From: a virus
Direction: 5' to 3' (one strand)
IMG/VR virus record: IMGVR_UViG_3300035698_026868
Coordinates: 1 to 24,006 of that record
DNA length: 24,006 nt
Within the stretch, counting starts at the first letter, position 1. Each line of letters opens with the position of its first letter. Of this stretch, positions 1-7,430 are shown piece by piece. Position numbers and translations under genes: made by a program. The notes beneath the pieces were generated by a model. It was not told where the DNA came from. It searched no databases and worked only from the letters and a program-made list of their open reading frames with translations.

Positions 1-199
1 ACTTGCTATCATCGTGGTTTTATCAGCTTTGTTCACGATGATAGCTCCCAATGTAGTGACCAAGGCAGAATTGGAAGCTAGTCAAAAAACTGTTACTGTT
101 CAAATAACTAGTATTTGTAATAGAATAGATAGGCTAGATACTGAGCTGCATAAAAGGTTTGACAAGTTAGAGTTTAAATTAGATACTCTAAGAAAATAA
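1..199 (+). CDS. Membrane-anchored coiled-coil protein, 3' end (partial)
   Basis: The reading frame is open from the left edge, so this is the 3' part of a gene that begins outside the window; the GTG at 14 need not be the start. The visible part begins with a hydrophobic stretch (about 15 residues rich in Ile, Val, Leu, Ala) and continues into a polar, heptad-like helix rich in Lys, Glu, Leu and Asp up to the C-terminus (ending KLDTLRK). One membrane segment followed by a coiled coil is common in phage holin-associated and XhlA-like proteins, but nothing here proves that role. The next gene is also a small membrane protein, which fits a lysis or membrane module. Confidence 0.55.
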   Translation, partial: LAIIVVLSALFTMIAPNVVTKAELEASQKTVTVQITSICNRIDRLDTELHKRFDKLEFKLDTLRK

Positions 200-221
200 G
201 CGACAATTTCTGAGATAATTT

Positions 222-440
222 ATGATAAATATGATGCACGTTATAATTCTAATCAGTATTTTTCTCATCATTTCAGTAATGATCAATCTTTTTCTAGCAA
301 TCAAGATAGTCAAAACTAAAAAAACAACAAATATTAAACCGTCTCAGGAATTGTCCGATTTCTTATCTGACACTAAAACGCACGGATATGGCTTTGTAAG
401 AGTCGATCCCAATAATGTGTTTACACGCTTGAGGCGCTAA
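222..440 (+). CDS. Small single-pass membrane protein
   Basis: Encodes 72 residues. Residues about 5-28 form one strongly hydrophobic segment, followed by a basic stretch (KIVKTKK), which suggests the C-terminus is cytoplasmic. The tail has a distinctive segment, SDFLSDTKTHGYGFVRVDP, that looks conserved rather than random. There is no strong Shine-Dalgarno before ATG 222; ATG 231 and 234 are alternative starts. The stop codon overlaps the ATG of the next gene (TAATG at 438-442), so it is translationally coupled to the sugar-enzyme cassette. Function is not recognised. Confidence 0.6.
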   Translation: MINMMHVIILISIFLIISVMINLFLAIKIVKTKKTTNIKPSQELSDFLSDTKTHGYGFVRVDPNNVFTRLRR

Positions 441-1294
441 TGAATATTTTAATTACTGGTATCACTGGGACACTAGGTACAATAGTGACTCAAAAGCTTT
501 TGGAAGATGGTCACGTTATTATTGGTCTGTCTAGAGATGAGCAAAAGCAACAAACTTTCAAATATAAAGATCATGTTAATTTAATTTTGGGTGATGTTAG
601 AGATCGAGATTCATTCAATAGAATTAATTATAGAATTGATAAGATATTTCATTTTGCAGCACTTAAATGCATCGATGTAATGGAAAGAAACCCACTTGAA
701 TGTATCAAAACTAACCTCCAAGCTACAAAAAACGTGTTAAATTACGCAGAAAAGGGTAATAAAACTGTAATTTTTACATCAACAGATAAAGCCGTTTATC
801 CGGTGAATGTATATGGACACTGCAAAGCCATTAGTGAAACGCTAATTCTTGATAGTGCAGTGCGACATATCGTTTGTAGGTATGGTAACGTGATAGGTAG
901 TCGAGGGAGTGTAATCCCTCTCTTTTATGACAGCATTAAGAACCACGGATCATTCAATATTACGTCAATGCAAATGACTCGTTTTTGGATAACTCAAGAT
1001 GAAGCTGCAGATTTTGTGATTGACAGCGCTAATAAGATTGATGGTGGTTTAAAAATACCTTTTATTCGAAGCGCTTCTGTGTATCATGTAGCTGAGACCA
1101 TCCAAAGGTTTTTAAATAAAGATAATGTCAAGATTAAGAAAGTTGATATTAGGCCAGGTGAAAAATTGCATGAGTGTTTATCAAGAGAAGCGGAAAATGG
1201 TGTTAAAGATGCTTACAGTAATAATCCAACTTATCTGATGAATGAAAAAGAGTTAGAAGATTTACTGTTCCCAATATTGAAAGGGCTGTCATGA
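440..1294 (+). CDS. NAD-dependent nucleotide-sugar 4,6-dehydratase/epimerase, PseB/CapD type (extended SDR)
   Basis: Encodes 284 residues. Visible extended short-chain dehydrogenase features are the NAD-binding GITGTLG at residues 7-13, a GDVRD acidic turn at 51-55, HFAALK at 71-76, STDKAV at 114-119, and Tyr125/Lys129 as the YxxxK pair. RYGNVIGSRGSV at 147-158 and RPGEKLHE at 238-245 are hallmarks of the PseB/FlaA1/CapD branch. The STDK motif places Asp116-Lys117 where PseB uses Asp/Lys with Tyr for 4,6-dehydration and C5 epimerisation of UDP-GlcNAc, the first step to pseudaminic acid. It is shorter than typical PseB (about 330). GAGG upstream and a TAATG overlap support ATG 440. The exact substrate and stereochemistry are inferred. 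Confidence 0.87.
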   Translation: MNILITGITGTLGTIVTQKLLEDGHVIIGLSRDEQKQQTFKYKDHVNLILGDVRDRDSFNRINYRIDKIFHFAALKCIDVMERNPLECIKTNLQATKNVLNYAEKGNKTVIFTSTDKAVYPVNVYGHCKAISETLILDSAVRHIVCRYGNVIGSRGSVIPLFYDSIKNHGSFNITSMQMTRFWITQDEAADFVIDSANKIDGGLKIPFIRSASVYHVAETIQRFLNKDNVKIKKVDIRPGEKLHECLSREAENGVKDAYSNNPTYLMNEKELEDLLFPILKGLS

Positions 1295-1917
1295 TCGGTA
1301 TTGTAGGCATAAAAGGTAACATGGGTTATAGGTATAGGATTGGATTGGAATTCTTAAAAGAGGAATGTTGTGGTTGGGATTATGAAGCCGATGAAGAGAA
1401 GATAATATCAGTTCAAAGGATAGCAGATAAATATATAATCGCTACACCTACTGAAACCCATATTGATATTTTAAAAGATCTGATGCCATACGGCAAACCC
1501 ATTTTATGTGAAAAGCCAATCGTCAAAACCCGTGAAGACTTTGAAGAATTAAAGCTCCTAATGGAAAAGTTTGATACCCCATTATTTATGGTAAATCAAT
1601 ATAATTATATTCGAGAGCTTGGCTTGGGCGCTGGCACTTATTATAATTATTATAATACTGGTAAAGACGGTGTATTCTGGGATTGCATACAACTAATTCA
1701 TCTAGCAAGAGGTGATCTAATTATTAAAACTAATAGTCCAGTTTGGAAATGTAAAATAAACGGAGTAAGACTGTCCAAGGATGATATCGACGGATTATAT
1801 TTGAAAATGCTATCCGACTTCCAAACGGATATGGTAAGTCTTTGGGGTAAAAAAGATATTTTAGAAGCTCATGAAAAGGTGTTTGCTTATGAAAGTGCTA
1901 ATAGGAATTCAAGCTAG
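1291..1917 (+). CDS. Short Gfo/Idh/MocA-family oxidoreductase
   Basis: Encodes 208 residues and overlaps the previous gene by ATGA (1291-1294). The N-terminal half is a Rossmann domain: GIVGIKGNMG at 3-12, ATPTETH at 51-57, and the family signature CEKPI at 73-77 with the catalytic-type Lys. The C-terminal part (NQYNY at 102-106, then WDCIQLIH around 130-137) retains an outline of the substrate domain but is much shortened, because family members usually have about 330 residues. Such enzymes oxidise or reduce sugar hydroxyls with NAD(P). Its place inside a nucleotide-sugar cassette suggests a sugar-modifying step, though the substrate is not evident. There is no sign of a frameshift; it looks compact rather than broken. 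Confidence 0.75.
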   Translation: MIGIVGIKGNMGYRYRIGLEFLKEECCGWDYEADEEKIISVQRIADKYIIATPTETHIDILKDLMPYGKPILCEKPIVKTREDFEELKLLMEKFDTPLFMVNQYNYIRELGLGAGTYYNYYNTGKDGVFWDCIQLIHLARGDLIIKTNSPVWKCKINGVRLSKDDIDGLYLKMLSDFQTDMVSLWGKKDILEAHEKVFAYESANRNSS

Positions 1918-2590
1918 ATCAACTAGTACCAGGTTGCCAAATAAAATACATATGGATCTAGGTGGTAAGCCAGTCCTGCAGTGGGTTCTTGACTCATGTA
2001 AGCAGGCTATGGACTTTCTAAATAGATCAAACTTAGGTGTTAATGTAGACCTAGCTTTATTGATCCCAAAGGATGATAAACTAAAAGACTTGTACGAGGG
2101 TAAAGTTGAGATAGTCGAAGGGAGTGAGTTAGATGTTATTAGCCGATATATTAAAGCTCTTCATCAATACGATTCTGATTACATTTGCCGCATTACGAGC
2201 GATTGCCCTTTTATACCACCTCATATTATATCGAGATGTATTAAAAGCGCAGTCATCAAAAAGAGTGACTATATTAGCAATGTATTAGTGAGAACGTTCA
2301 AAGAAGGGTATGACACTGAAGTTCTATCAAGGGGATTAATGCAATTCCTTGATTCCATTAGTGAGCTACCTGAAGAGAGAGAGCACGTCACTTTAAAGAT
2401 GTTTAAGTATCAAAAGAATCAAGATTTTGATTTACCATTTACCATCTGTCATATCCTGCAGCAATTTGATGAGAGCTTTATTACAACCTCTATCGATACT
2501 TTAGAAGAATATCACAAAGCATTGAATGTTATTAAGACGATAAAAAATAAACGCTATGAAGCACAATCAACTGGAATTTGTATTGCATGA
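1889..2590 (+). CDS. SpsF-like CMP/NDP-sugar cytidylyltransferase
   Basis: Encodes 233 residues from ATG 1889, chosen over ATG 1871 because AAAAGG lies about 9 bases upstream and MKVLIGIQARS matches the usual family N-terminus. Nucleotidyltransferase motifs are IQARSTSTRLPNK at 7-19, GGKPVLQWV at 25-33, SELDVISRY at 79-87, RITSDCPFI at 101-109 and DYISN at 127-131. This is the SpsF/COG1861 relative of the CMP-nonulosonate synthetases NeuA and PseF, which activate the sugar acid with CTP. The gene overlaps the oxidoreductase by 29 bases and the aminotransferase by ATGA. In bacteria, SpsF sits with NeuB-like SpsE and acetyltransferase SpsD, the same set of families found in this window. Confidence 0.82.
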   Translation: MKVLIGIQARSTSTRLPNKIHMDLGGKPVLQWVLDSCKQAMDFLNRSNLGVNVDLALLIPKDDKLKDLYEGKVEIVEGSELDVISRYIKALHQYDSDYICRITSDCPFIPPHIISRCIKSAVIKKSDYISNVLVRTFKEGYDTEVLSRGLMQFLDSISELPEEREHVTLKMFKYQKNQDFDLPFTICHILQQFDESFITTSIDTLEEYHKALNVIKTIKNKRYEAQSTGICIA

Positions 2591-3777
2591 GATACTTAGA
2601 TAGGGCTAATATAAGCATAGCGCATGGAGCGCTAACTAATAGCAAAAGGCCAGAAAGTTTTGTTAAGGGAATATACCCAACTCATATATCTCGTTCGCAA
2701 AGTTGCTATGTTTTTGATGAATATAACCAAAAGTTTATTGATTATATTTGTGGCCTGGGTACTAATATCTTTGGCTATGATAACTTAGAAATTCGTGAAG
2801 CTGTAACTAAACAATTGAGAACGGGTGCAGTTTATAGTTTATCATCAACTCTAGAAGTAGACGCTGCAGATATTTTCAAAGGCATGTTTACTTTTATGGA
2901 CCGTTTAAGGTTTTTAAAGACCGGCTCAGAGGCTTGTTCGGCAGCGATCAAAATTGCTCGTGCATATACGGGCAGGAAATTGATCCTTAGCGAAGGCTAC
3001 CACGGTTGGCATGATGAATTTGTATCTCTTACTCCCCCTGCGAATGGAGTAATTGATTCTGGTTTTATGAAACATTTAAATGAAAAGAATCTTGAAAATA
3101 AAGATACGATAGCAGGCATTATATTAGAGCCTGTAATAATAGATCACTCACCTAAGCGGATCAAGTATTTAAGAGACCTTAGATCTTTTTGTGACACTCA
3201 TGGAATTGTCTTAATATTTGATGAAATCATAACAGGCTTTCGCTGGCCTAAATATTGCGTTGCAAAACAATATGGAATTAACCCAGACTTAATTTGTCTG
3301 GGAAAAGGCATAGGGGGAGGGCTTCCTTTAAGTATTGTTGGTGGCAGGGCTAAGATCATGGAGGCGGATTATTTTGTAAGTTCAACCTTTGCAGGTGATC
3401 TGCTTTCCCTTGCTGCCGGCATAAAGGCTTGTGAGTTAATTAAGAGTTCTTATGCAATAGATCGGACTTGGTTAGAGGGAAGAAAGTTTATTGATAAGTT
3501 TAACCAACTCGCTCCTAAAATTATTAAGATAGAAGGGTATCCGACTCGAGGGATATTTACCGGAAGAGATAAAGAAAAGTCCCTATTCTTTCAAGAAATG
3601 TGTAAGGCTGGGGTATTATTTGGACCATCATTTTTCTTTAATCTCGACCTAGCTGCAGAGACTCATAACGTTCTCAATGTATCAGAATGGGTTTTAAGGA
3701 AGATAGAATTAAATCAAGTTGAATTAACCGGAGCAAGGCCATTGAAGCCTTTCGCTCAAAAAGTAAGGGATGTGTAA
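2587..3777 (+). CDS. Class III PLP-dependent aminotransferase (glutamate-1-semialdehyde aminomutase-like)
   Basis: Encodes 396 residues from ATG 2587, which overlaps the preceding stop (ATGA). Class III fold-type I signatures are present: KTGSEACSAAIKIAR at 111-125 (phosphate-binding), GYHGWHD at 137-143, DEIITGFR at 212-219 with the PLP-contacting Asp, and LGKGIGGGLPLSIVGGR at 238-254 with Schiff-base Lys240. SSTFAGD at 265-271 is where relatives read GTLSGNP or similar. The length is a little below HemL (about 430). Tetrapyrrole synthesis is unlikely here. In a sugar cassette it probably aminates a keto-sugar, replacing the DegT-type aminotransferase PseC; that role is inferred. Confidence 0.83.
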   Translation: MRYLDRANISIAHGALTNSKRPESFVKGIYPTHISRSQSCYVFDEYNQKFIDYICGLGTNIFGYDNLEIREAVTKQLRTGAVYSLSSTLEVDAADIFKGMFTFMDRLRFLKTGSEACSAAIKIARAYTGRKLILSEGYHGWHDEFVSLTPPANGVIDSGFMKHLNEKNLENKDTIAGIILEPVIIDHSPKRIKYLRDLRSFCDTHGIVLIFDEIITGFRWPKYCVAKQYGINPDLICLGKGIGGGLPLSIVGGRAKIMEADYFVSSTFAGDLLSLAAGIKACELIKSSYAIDRTWLEGRKFIDKFNQLAPKIIKIEGYPTRGIFTGRDKEKSLFFQEMCKAGVLFGPSFFFNLDLAAETHNVLNVSEWVLRKIELNQVELTGARPLKPFAQKVRDV

Positions 3778-4007
3778 TGAAACAATTTTTATCGTTTAGA
3801 GTTCATGAAAATATTGCAGAGCCTAAAAAAAAACCTATCTTAGTTGCTTGTGATGAGATGGTCAATATGGAGACTGTGTCACGAATAGCACCTTGCTATA
3901 AAGATGGTGAGAAACTCCATAATAGATGTATCCTAGTGATCCCAGGGCAACCTATCATGATTGACGGATCCTATGAAGAGGTAAAGAAGAGGCTTGATGC
4001 ATTATGA
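3777..4007 (+). CDS. Small protein of unknown function inside the sugar cassette
   Basis: Encodes 76 residues, with ATG overlapping the aminotransferase stop (TAATG at 3775-3779) and AGGGATG upstream. It has a basic, Pro-containing N-terminus and a beta-rich centre. The C-terminus, VIPGQPIMIDGSYEEVKKRL, faintly resembles the small FlbD-like or phage beta-proteins that end in a [VI]xGSxEEV helix. Two Cys residues (25 and 40) do not form a clear metal site. It is wedged between aminotransferase and acetyltransferase with overlaps on both sides, so it is co-translated with them. No enzymatic motif is seen; an accessory or regulatory role is possible but unsupported. Confidence 0.65.
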   Translation: MKQFLSFRVHENIAEPKKKPILVACDEMVNMETVSRIAPCYKDGEKLHNRCILVIPGQPIMIDGSYEEVKKRLDAL

Positions 4008-4522
4008 TATCTTATGGAAATAAAAGAGTAAGTCTGACAGGCATCATACCGGTTGAAGCCATGTCATGGAGGAACGAAAGTTCGGTTTATGACTATTGCC
4101 GTCAGCATACTTTGATTAGTCCTCAGGACCAACTTAACTGGCTTGATAAGATAGAAACCGATCCGCTTATTAAAATGTACGGTATAGACTACTATGGCGA
4201 AGAGGTTGGAGTGTGTGGCTTCACTAGCATTAATCTTATAAATCGATCTGCAGAGTTTAGTCTTTATATTAAACCTGAAGCTCAAGGTAAAGGGTTAGGT
4301 AAAGATGCTTTATACTGCTTGATAAGACATGGCTTTGAGGCTTGGGGTTTCAATCGAATTTGGGGAGAGACCTTTTCCAAAAACCCAGCTCTTGACCTGT
4401 TCACATCCATGGGATTTAAAATTGAAGGTAAACTTAAGCAAACTCATTTTAAAAAAGGTGTTTATTTAGATTCATTTATGATTGCAATTTTAAGGAGTGA
4501 ATGGGATGAATTATGCGATTGA
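4004..4522 (+). CDS. GNAT N-acetyltransferase, PseH/RimJ-RimL-like
   Basis: Encodes 172 residues. The N-terminal half has WRNESSVYDYC at 22-32, the WRN-type start of amino-sugar GNATs such as PseH. Motif A, the acetyl-CoA pyrophosphate loop, is QGKGLGKDAL at 94-103. Motif B, NPALDLFTSMGF at 127-138, is also present, followed by a short beta strand and the phrase DSFMIAIL near the end. PseH acetylates the 4-amino group of UDP-4-amino-sugar in the pseudaminate pathway, and SpsD is the equivalent in spore-coat polysaccharide synthesis. The gene overlaps its upstream neighbour by ATGA (4004-4007) and ends the enzyme run. A protein-acetylating function cannot be excluded. Confidence 0.8.
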   Translation: MISYGNKRVSLTGIIPVEAMSWRNESSVYDYCRQHTLISPQDQLNWLDKIETDPLIKMYGIDYYGEEVGVCGFTSINLINRSAEFSLYIKPEAQGKGLGKDALYCLIRHGFEAWGFNRIWGETFSKNPALDLFTSMGFKIEGKLKQTHFKKGVYLDSFMIAILRSEWDELCD

Positions 4523-4739
4523 AACAATTCTAGTCATGCTATCATTACAATTAATTATTGGTATCTATCTAATATTCCAAATGAGAAATAGACAACAGAC
4601 AATAACGTTTGACGAAAACAGTAAGAGTGTTAAAATATCATCAAGACCCAAACCAAAAGAGAATAAAATAATCAGAAATTCTGAAGCTCTTGAAGCTAAG
4701 AAAGCGGAGGCTTTAGATAAAAAAGAAGGATGGGATTGA
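4506..4739 (+). CDS. Small membrane protein with charged tail (possible inner-membrane spanin or exclusion protein)
   Basis: Encodes 77 residues from ATG 4506; the AAGGAGTG at 4492-4499 is spaced correctly for this start, and an in-frame GTG at 4497 lies within the ribosome-binding site. Residues 4-25 form one transmembrane helix, and the rest is a charged Lys/Glu-rich tail with a helical C-terminus. Its stop overlaps the ATG of a lipoprotein gene (TGATG at 4737-4741). A one-helix protein coupled to a lipoprotein resembles the i-spanin/o-spanin arrangement, but no nearby endolysin or holin was recognised, so the role is open. Confidence 0.6.
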   Translation: MNYAIETILVMLSLQLIIGIYLIFQMRNRQQTITFDENSKSVKISSRPKPKENKIIRNSEALEAKKAEALDKKEGWD

Positions 4740-5131
4740 TGAAAATATTAACGATCTTATTATTACTAGCTCTATTTAGTATTGGAGCTTGTGAGAAGTA
4801 CAAAAAGAAGTGCTTAAGCTATGTTGAGCCAAAGGTTGAAGCCTTAGCATTAGATCTAAGTGAACGATGCAAATGTAATTATGCAGAGACTCGTAAACAG
4901 TTAAAGGTAATACCTGATCAAATCTGTTTAAGAGCATATGATAATTATAAGAGTGATGGGATGATTGGTACCCCAGCTTCAATATTATGTGTTGTAGCTA
5001 AAGATTTAATTATTGAACAGATATCATTTAATATTAGTAAGAAGCTGAAGTGTGAGATACCAATTCATGATTGCCTATCATTTGATAAGTTAGAAAAGCT
5101 TATCGACAATTACGTTTGCTCTAGCCTATAA
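4739..5131 (+). CDS. Cys-rich predicted lipoprotein
   Basis: Encodes 130 residues from ATG 4739 (GAAGGA at 4725-4730; ATG 4730 is a less likely start). The N-terminus is Met-Lys, then a hydrophobic h-region and the lipobox SIGAC, giving a lipidated Cys18. The mature part contains eight further Cys (25, 44, 46, 63, 84, 105, 112, 127), enough for several disulfides in the periplasm or on the cell surface. There is no Pro-rich segment of the Rz1 kind. The 3' end overlaps the convergent RusA-like gene by 11 bases. Superinfection exclusion, surface modification and outer-membrane spanin are all possible; the sequence shows only export and lipidation. Confidence 0.65.
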   Translation: MKILTILLLLALFSIGACEKYKKKCLSYVEPKVEALALDLSERCKCNYAETRKQLKVIPDQICLRAYDNYKSDGMIGTPASILCVVAKDLIIEQISFNISKKLKCEIPIHDCLSFDKLEKLIDNYVCSSL

Positions 5132-5585
5132 CTCTATTCCTTTTACAACCACAATTACATTTTTGGTTTGGGTCTTTTAAGTTTAAACATTCAGGACAAA
5201 TTGACATATCATTTAATGTAGTGCTCCATATCTCAATATCGATATGGGGGTCCGTCTTATCAATTATATAATCTACTTCTAAAGCAAATAAATTATCATC
5301 AGGCCCGATACCATGTTTACCTTTAATCGCATCACAAATTGATTCTGATACATTGATACAGTCAGATCGATTATTAGGCTTCGCACAATAGATCTTAATG
5401 AGAGTTTTTGTGTAGGGTAACCTTGTAATACCAATTTTATTCATTGCTGATAGAAGCGCACAAAAAACCCCTGTCTTAGCATCACGATATTTTGGGTTAA
5501 GAAATTTCTTTCTACCTGATCCAAACTTTTTATTTTTAGATAAATCTGAGTTCCAGGGAATTGTAAATCTGAGTTGTAAATGCAT
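5121..5585 (-). CDS. RusA-like Holliday-junction resolvase with C-terminal Cys cluster
   Basis: Encodes 154 residues on the minus strand. The central segment RSDCINVSESICDAI (73-87) followed by GIGPDDNLFALEVDY (92-106) follows the RusA pattern of an Asp-rich motif, a helix and a DD turn. Asp75, Asp85, Asp96 and Asp97 are present, but the position of RusA's second motif Asp (RPDxDN) is Ile77. A C-terminal extension carries CPEC at 130-133 and CNCGC at 143-147, a probable zinc knuckle absent from short RusA proteins. RusA enzymes cut four-way junctions during phage recombination and packaging, fitting with Erf and SSB nearby. The start at 5585 has no Shine-Dalgarno and lies close to a predicted -10 box. 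Confidence 0.72.
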   Translation of the reverse strand: MHLQLRFTIPWNSDLSKNKKFGSGRKKFLNPKYRDAKTGVFCALLSAMNKIGITRLPYTKTLIKIYCAKPNNRSDCINVSESICDAIKGKHGIGPDDNLFALEVDYIIDKTDPHIDIEIWSTTLNDMSICPECLNLKDPNQKCNCGCKRNRVIG

Positions 5586-5595
5586 AATTGGGGTT

Positions 5596-5625
5596 ATAAT
5601 AAGGGAGAGTGGTACAAAGAGTCAA
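5596..5625 (-). promoter_or_regulatory. Promoter for the RusA-like gene
   Basis: On the minus strand, TTGACT (5625-5620) and TATTAT (5601-5596) are separated by 18 bases. The expected start of transcription is only a few bases before ATG 5585, so the mRNA would be almost leaderless. The remaining sequence from 5626 to 5745 holds no gene that I can support. Confidence 0.5.
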
Positions 5626-5745
5626 GAGTAAAAAACCCTATACCCTAACCTAACTTTTAGTGCCTTGGAAGCCCCGATGGGTAAGGCCCTGTCTGCTAGT
5701 GGAAAAACTAATGAAGAACTTAAGTAAGAACCATTATGAAATACG

Positions 5746-5973
5746 CTAAATAATTTTACTTGATTTGATACTATCTACTGGGTTAGTATCTACACCATTA
5801 AAGTGGGTATTTGTTTCAAGTAAGATTTTTTTAGATATGGTCAATGTATCAAGTAATTGTTTGGCCCTGCGGGTGACAGGTCTTAACGCCCAACTTAGCA
5901 TTACCGTGTCCATTGGGCCGGCCCTAACACCGGTCCTCAATTTTTTAATGAGATTTTGCGAAAACTCAGTCAT
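5746..5973 (-). CDS. Small basic protein of unknown function
   Basis: Encodes 75 residues on the minus strand. AAAGG five bases before ATG 5973 is a good ribosome-binding site, and the orientation agrees with the flanking leftward operon. Both facts favour this frame over the similarly long plus-strand reading. The protein is basic and probably helical, with no membrane segment or metal-binding motif. Its position between the membrane protein and RusA suggests an accessory replication-region gene. Function is not recognised. Confidence 0.5.
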   Translation of the reverse strand: MTEFSQNLIKKLRTGVRAGPMDTVMLSWALRPVTRRAKQLLDTLTISKKILLETNTHFNGVDTNPVDSIKSSKII

Positions 5974-6032
5974 TTCAGCCTTTAAATCATGTTCATAAAA
6001 ACACTATAATAAAACACTAAATTTGTAAATGA

Positions 6033-6227
6033 TCATTTTAAATTATTATCCAGGGGTGTAACAGTCACTTCATTATCTGTAATATGTACTTCACAAGGAG
6101 TTATACCAGTCCTGCCTAAATTAAAGATATCCTTGGCTACACTACCAAATATAAAATGTAACACTGTTACAAAGATTATCAATCCAAATATCGATGTAAG
6201 TAACAGTATAATAAATATTGTAATCAT
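6033..6227 (-). CDS. Small membrane protein
   Basis: Encodes 64 residues on the minus strand. Residues 2-28 are almost entirely hydrophobic and form one long transmembrane segment, followed by a polar domain of about 35 residues (VTPLDNN near the end). The start overlaps the stop of the upstream Cys-rich gene by one base (TAATG). It is therefore co-translated with the replication genes. No family is recognised. Confidence 0.6.
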   Translation of the reverse strand: MITIFIILLLTSIFGLIIFVTVLHFIFGSVAKDIFNLGRTGITPCEVHITDNEVTVTPLDNNLK

Positions 6228-6706
6228 TAGAAACTCATTTTCTTTGATAACTGATTAATAACTTCTTTTAGGTTTTTACTGATCAACCCTTTTTCCACTT
6301 TATCTTTAAACTCAGCAATTTCTTGAGGGCCAAATTTATTGCGCCAGACCGATCTATCAGTGGGACAAGTTTTATAGTATTTCTGCTTCCAATATTTAGC
6401 GCTATTACAGTCTCTATTGGGACAAAGAAATATATGATCGGTACTATCCTCTTTTCTTTCTAAACTAATCCTACCCCCTAGACAGGCCGTATGATCGCAT
6501 GATTCATATTCTTTACAATCAGGTCGATCGATACCATCTATTATGACAGTAAATGAGTCTACACTGGGGAATTTAACACCTTCATTAATAACTCTTTCCA
6601 TTGATTGATCGAAGGCGTTTTCACTACACCCTTCTATTTGCTTCCATAAGTAATCCACAAACTTATCGGTCCCAAGGCGCTTGCCTTGAATCTCTTCGTA
6701 ATCCAT
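6227..6706 (-). CDS. Cys-rich (probable zinc-binding) protein of the replication operon
   Basis: Encodes 159 residues from ATG 6706. The frame stays open to a TTG at 6823 and has ATG 6793 preceded by AGGGAAG, but those starts overlap the upstream gene by 65-95 bases, so 6706 is preferred with reserve. Six Cys at 64, 70, 75, 95, 100 and 114, with several His and Asp nearby, look like one or two zinc sites. The C-terminal third is a Lys/Glu-rich helix. It follows the DnaD/O-like initiator, the place where phages often encode a helicase loader or a second replication factor. No Walker motif is present, so it is not a DnaC-type ATPase. Confidence 0.55.
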   Translation of the reverse strand: MDYEEIQGKRLGTDKFVDYLWKQIEGCSENAFDQSMERVINEGVKFPSVDSFTVIIDGIDRPDCKEYESCDHTACLGGRISLERKEDSTDHIFLCPNRDCNSAKYWKQKYYKTCPTDRSVWRNKFGPQEIAEFKDKVEKGLISKNLKEVINQLSKKMSF

Positions 6707-6728
6707 TACTTTTCCGAGATAGTAACCT

Positions 6729-7349
6729 TTAGATATCTTCACTTCCCATGAACCTCTTGGCAAACTCTGCACGCTCTCTTCTGCGTACTTCATCAGCCAT
6801 TTCTTCCCTGGTTTTTTGATCAACTAATTTTACACATTTATCCCAATGCTTAATTAGTCCACTTGTCGATTGTATTACTTGACTCCAAAAATGATCCTTG
6901 AATATTGCTTTAACAACTCTCTTAATAATGTCGTAATCGTCTAAAGCATTTTGAAGCTTTTGAATGTCGGTCGCCCAATCTTGAATTTTAACTTTGCTTA
7001 AATTGAGAGCTTTTTTATTGTTGGCTTTAACACTACTTAATATTAACTCAGCTATGTCTAAATCAATCTGATCGTAGGTATATTTTAGATCAACCTTATT
7101 GTTTTGTTTCTTTTTTACGACTAGTGTCGTACGAGAGTTTCCTTGTCTTGGCAAGATTTCAATATACTTATTTAACTTTAAAAGTCTCTTCTTAATAAAT
7201 GTCTTTTCAAGCCCTGTTAAATCGGCTAATTCTCTGTGACTAATATCAACAAATTCTGACTTTTTAGCTAGGTTATAAACGTGAGCATAAATCAGTAAGT
7301 AACCATTACCCATATCAATTAAGTGGCTCAACTCTTTTGGAGTTATCAT
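6729..7349 (-). CDS. Replication initiator, DnaD/lambda O-like winged-helix protein
   Basis: Encodes 206 residues on the minus strand. Residues about 8-75 look like a winged helix: a first helix with a GNGYLLIYAHVY segment, the HTH-like HRELADLTGLEKTFIKKRLLKL at about 38-59, and a beta wing with PRQGNSRTTLVVKKK. The C-terminal part has FWSQVIQSTSGLIKHWDKC at 154-172, which resembles the DnaD/DnaT-type ssDNA-binding end of phage replisome organisers (a conserved W/F-x-S-x-I then L-x-x-x-W). These proteins bind the phage origin and recruit the host helicase. It is the first gene of the leftward operon, directly at the divergent control region. The ribosome-binding site is modest. Confidence 0.62.
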   Translation of the reverse strand: MITPKELSHLIDMGNGYLLIYAHVYNLAKKSEFVDISHRELADLTGLEKTFIKKRLLKLNKYIEILPRQGNSRTTLVVKKKQNNKVDLKYTYDQIDLDIAELILSSVKANNKKALNLSKVKIQDWATDIQKLQNALDDYDIIKRVVKAIFKDHFWSQVIQSTSGLIKHWDKCVKLVDQKTREEMADEVRRRERAEFAKRFMGSEDI

Positions 7350-7383
7350 CTTGCATCTCTTTCTTTAACATTAAGTTAATTTG

Positions 7384-7412
7384 AATTTAGAACAAATAAA
7401 TAAAATTGTAAA
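7384..7412 (-). promoter_or_regulatory. Leftward promoter of the replication operon
   Basis: On the minus strand, TTTACA (7412-7407) is followed after 17 bases by TAAATT (7389-7384), about 35 bases upstream of the initiator ATG at 7349. The -35 lies within the left arm of the palindrome at 7406-7430. The -10 match is only moderate. Confidence 0.45.
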
Positions 7413-7430
7413 GTCTTTTTTACTTTACAA
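7406..7430. promoter_or_regulatory. Palindromic operator candidate in divergent control region
   Basis: TTGTAAAGT (7406-7414) and ACTTTACAA (7422-7430) are perfect 9-base inverted arms with a 7-base T-rich spacer. Each arm carries a TTTACA hexamer that serves as -35 for one of the two divergent transcription units. A dimeric repressor bound here would silence both directions; the ribbon-helix-helix protein encoded at 7478 is the obvious candidate. Confidence 0.55.

Noticed and set aside
5637-5660. Telomere-like CCCTA repeats and possible G-quadruplex on the minus strand
   Set aside because: Only three G-tracts lie close together, not enough for a quadruplex, and the repeat is short.
5765-5998. 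Plus-strand open frame of 77 residues
   Set aside because: The minus-strand frame over the same bases has a good ribosome-binding site and the orientation of the operon; the plus frame has neither.
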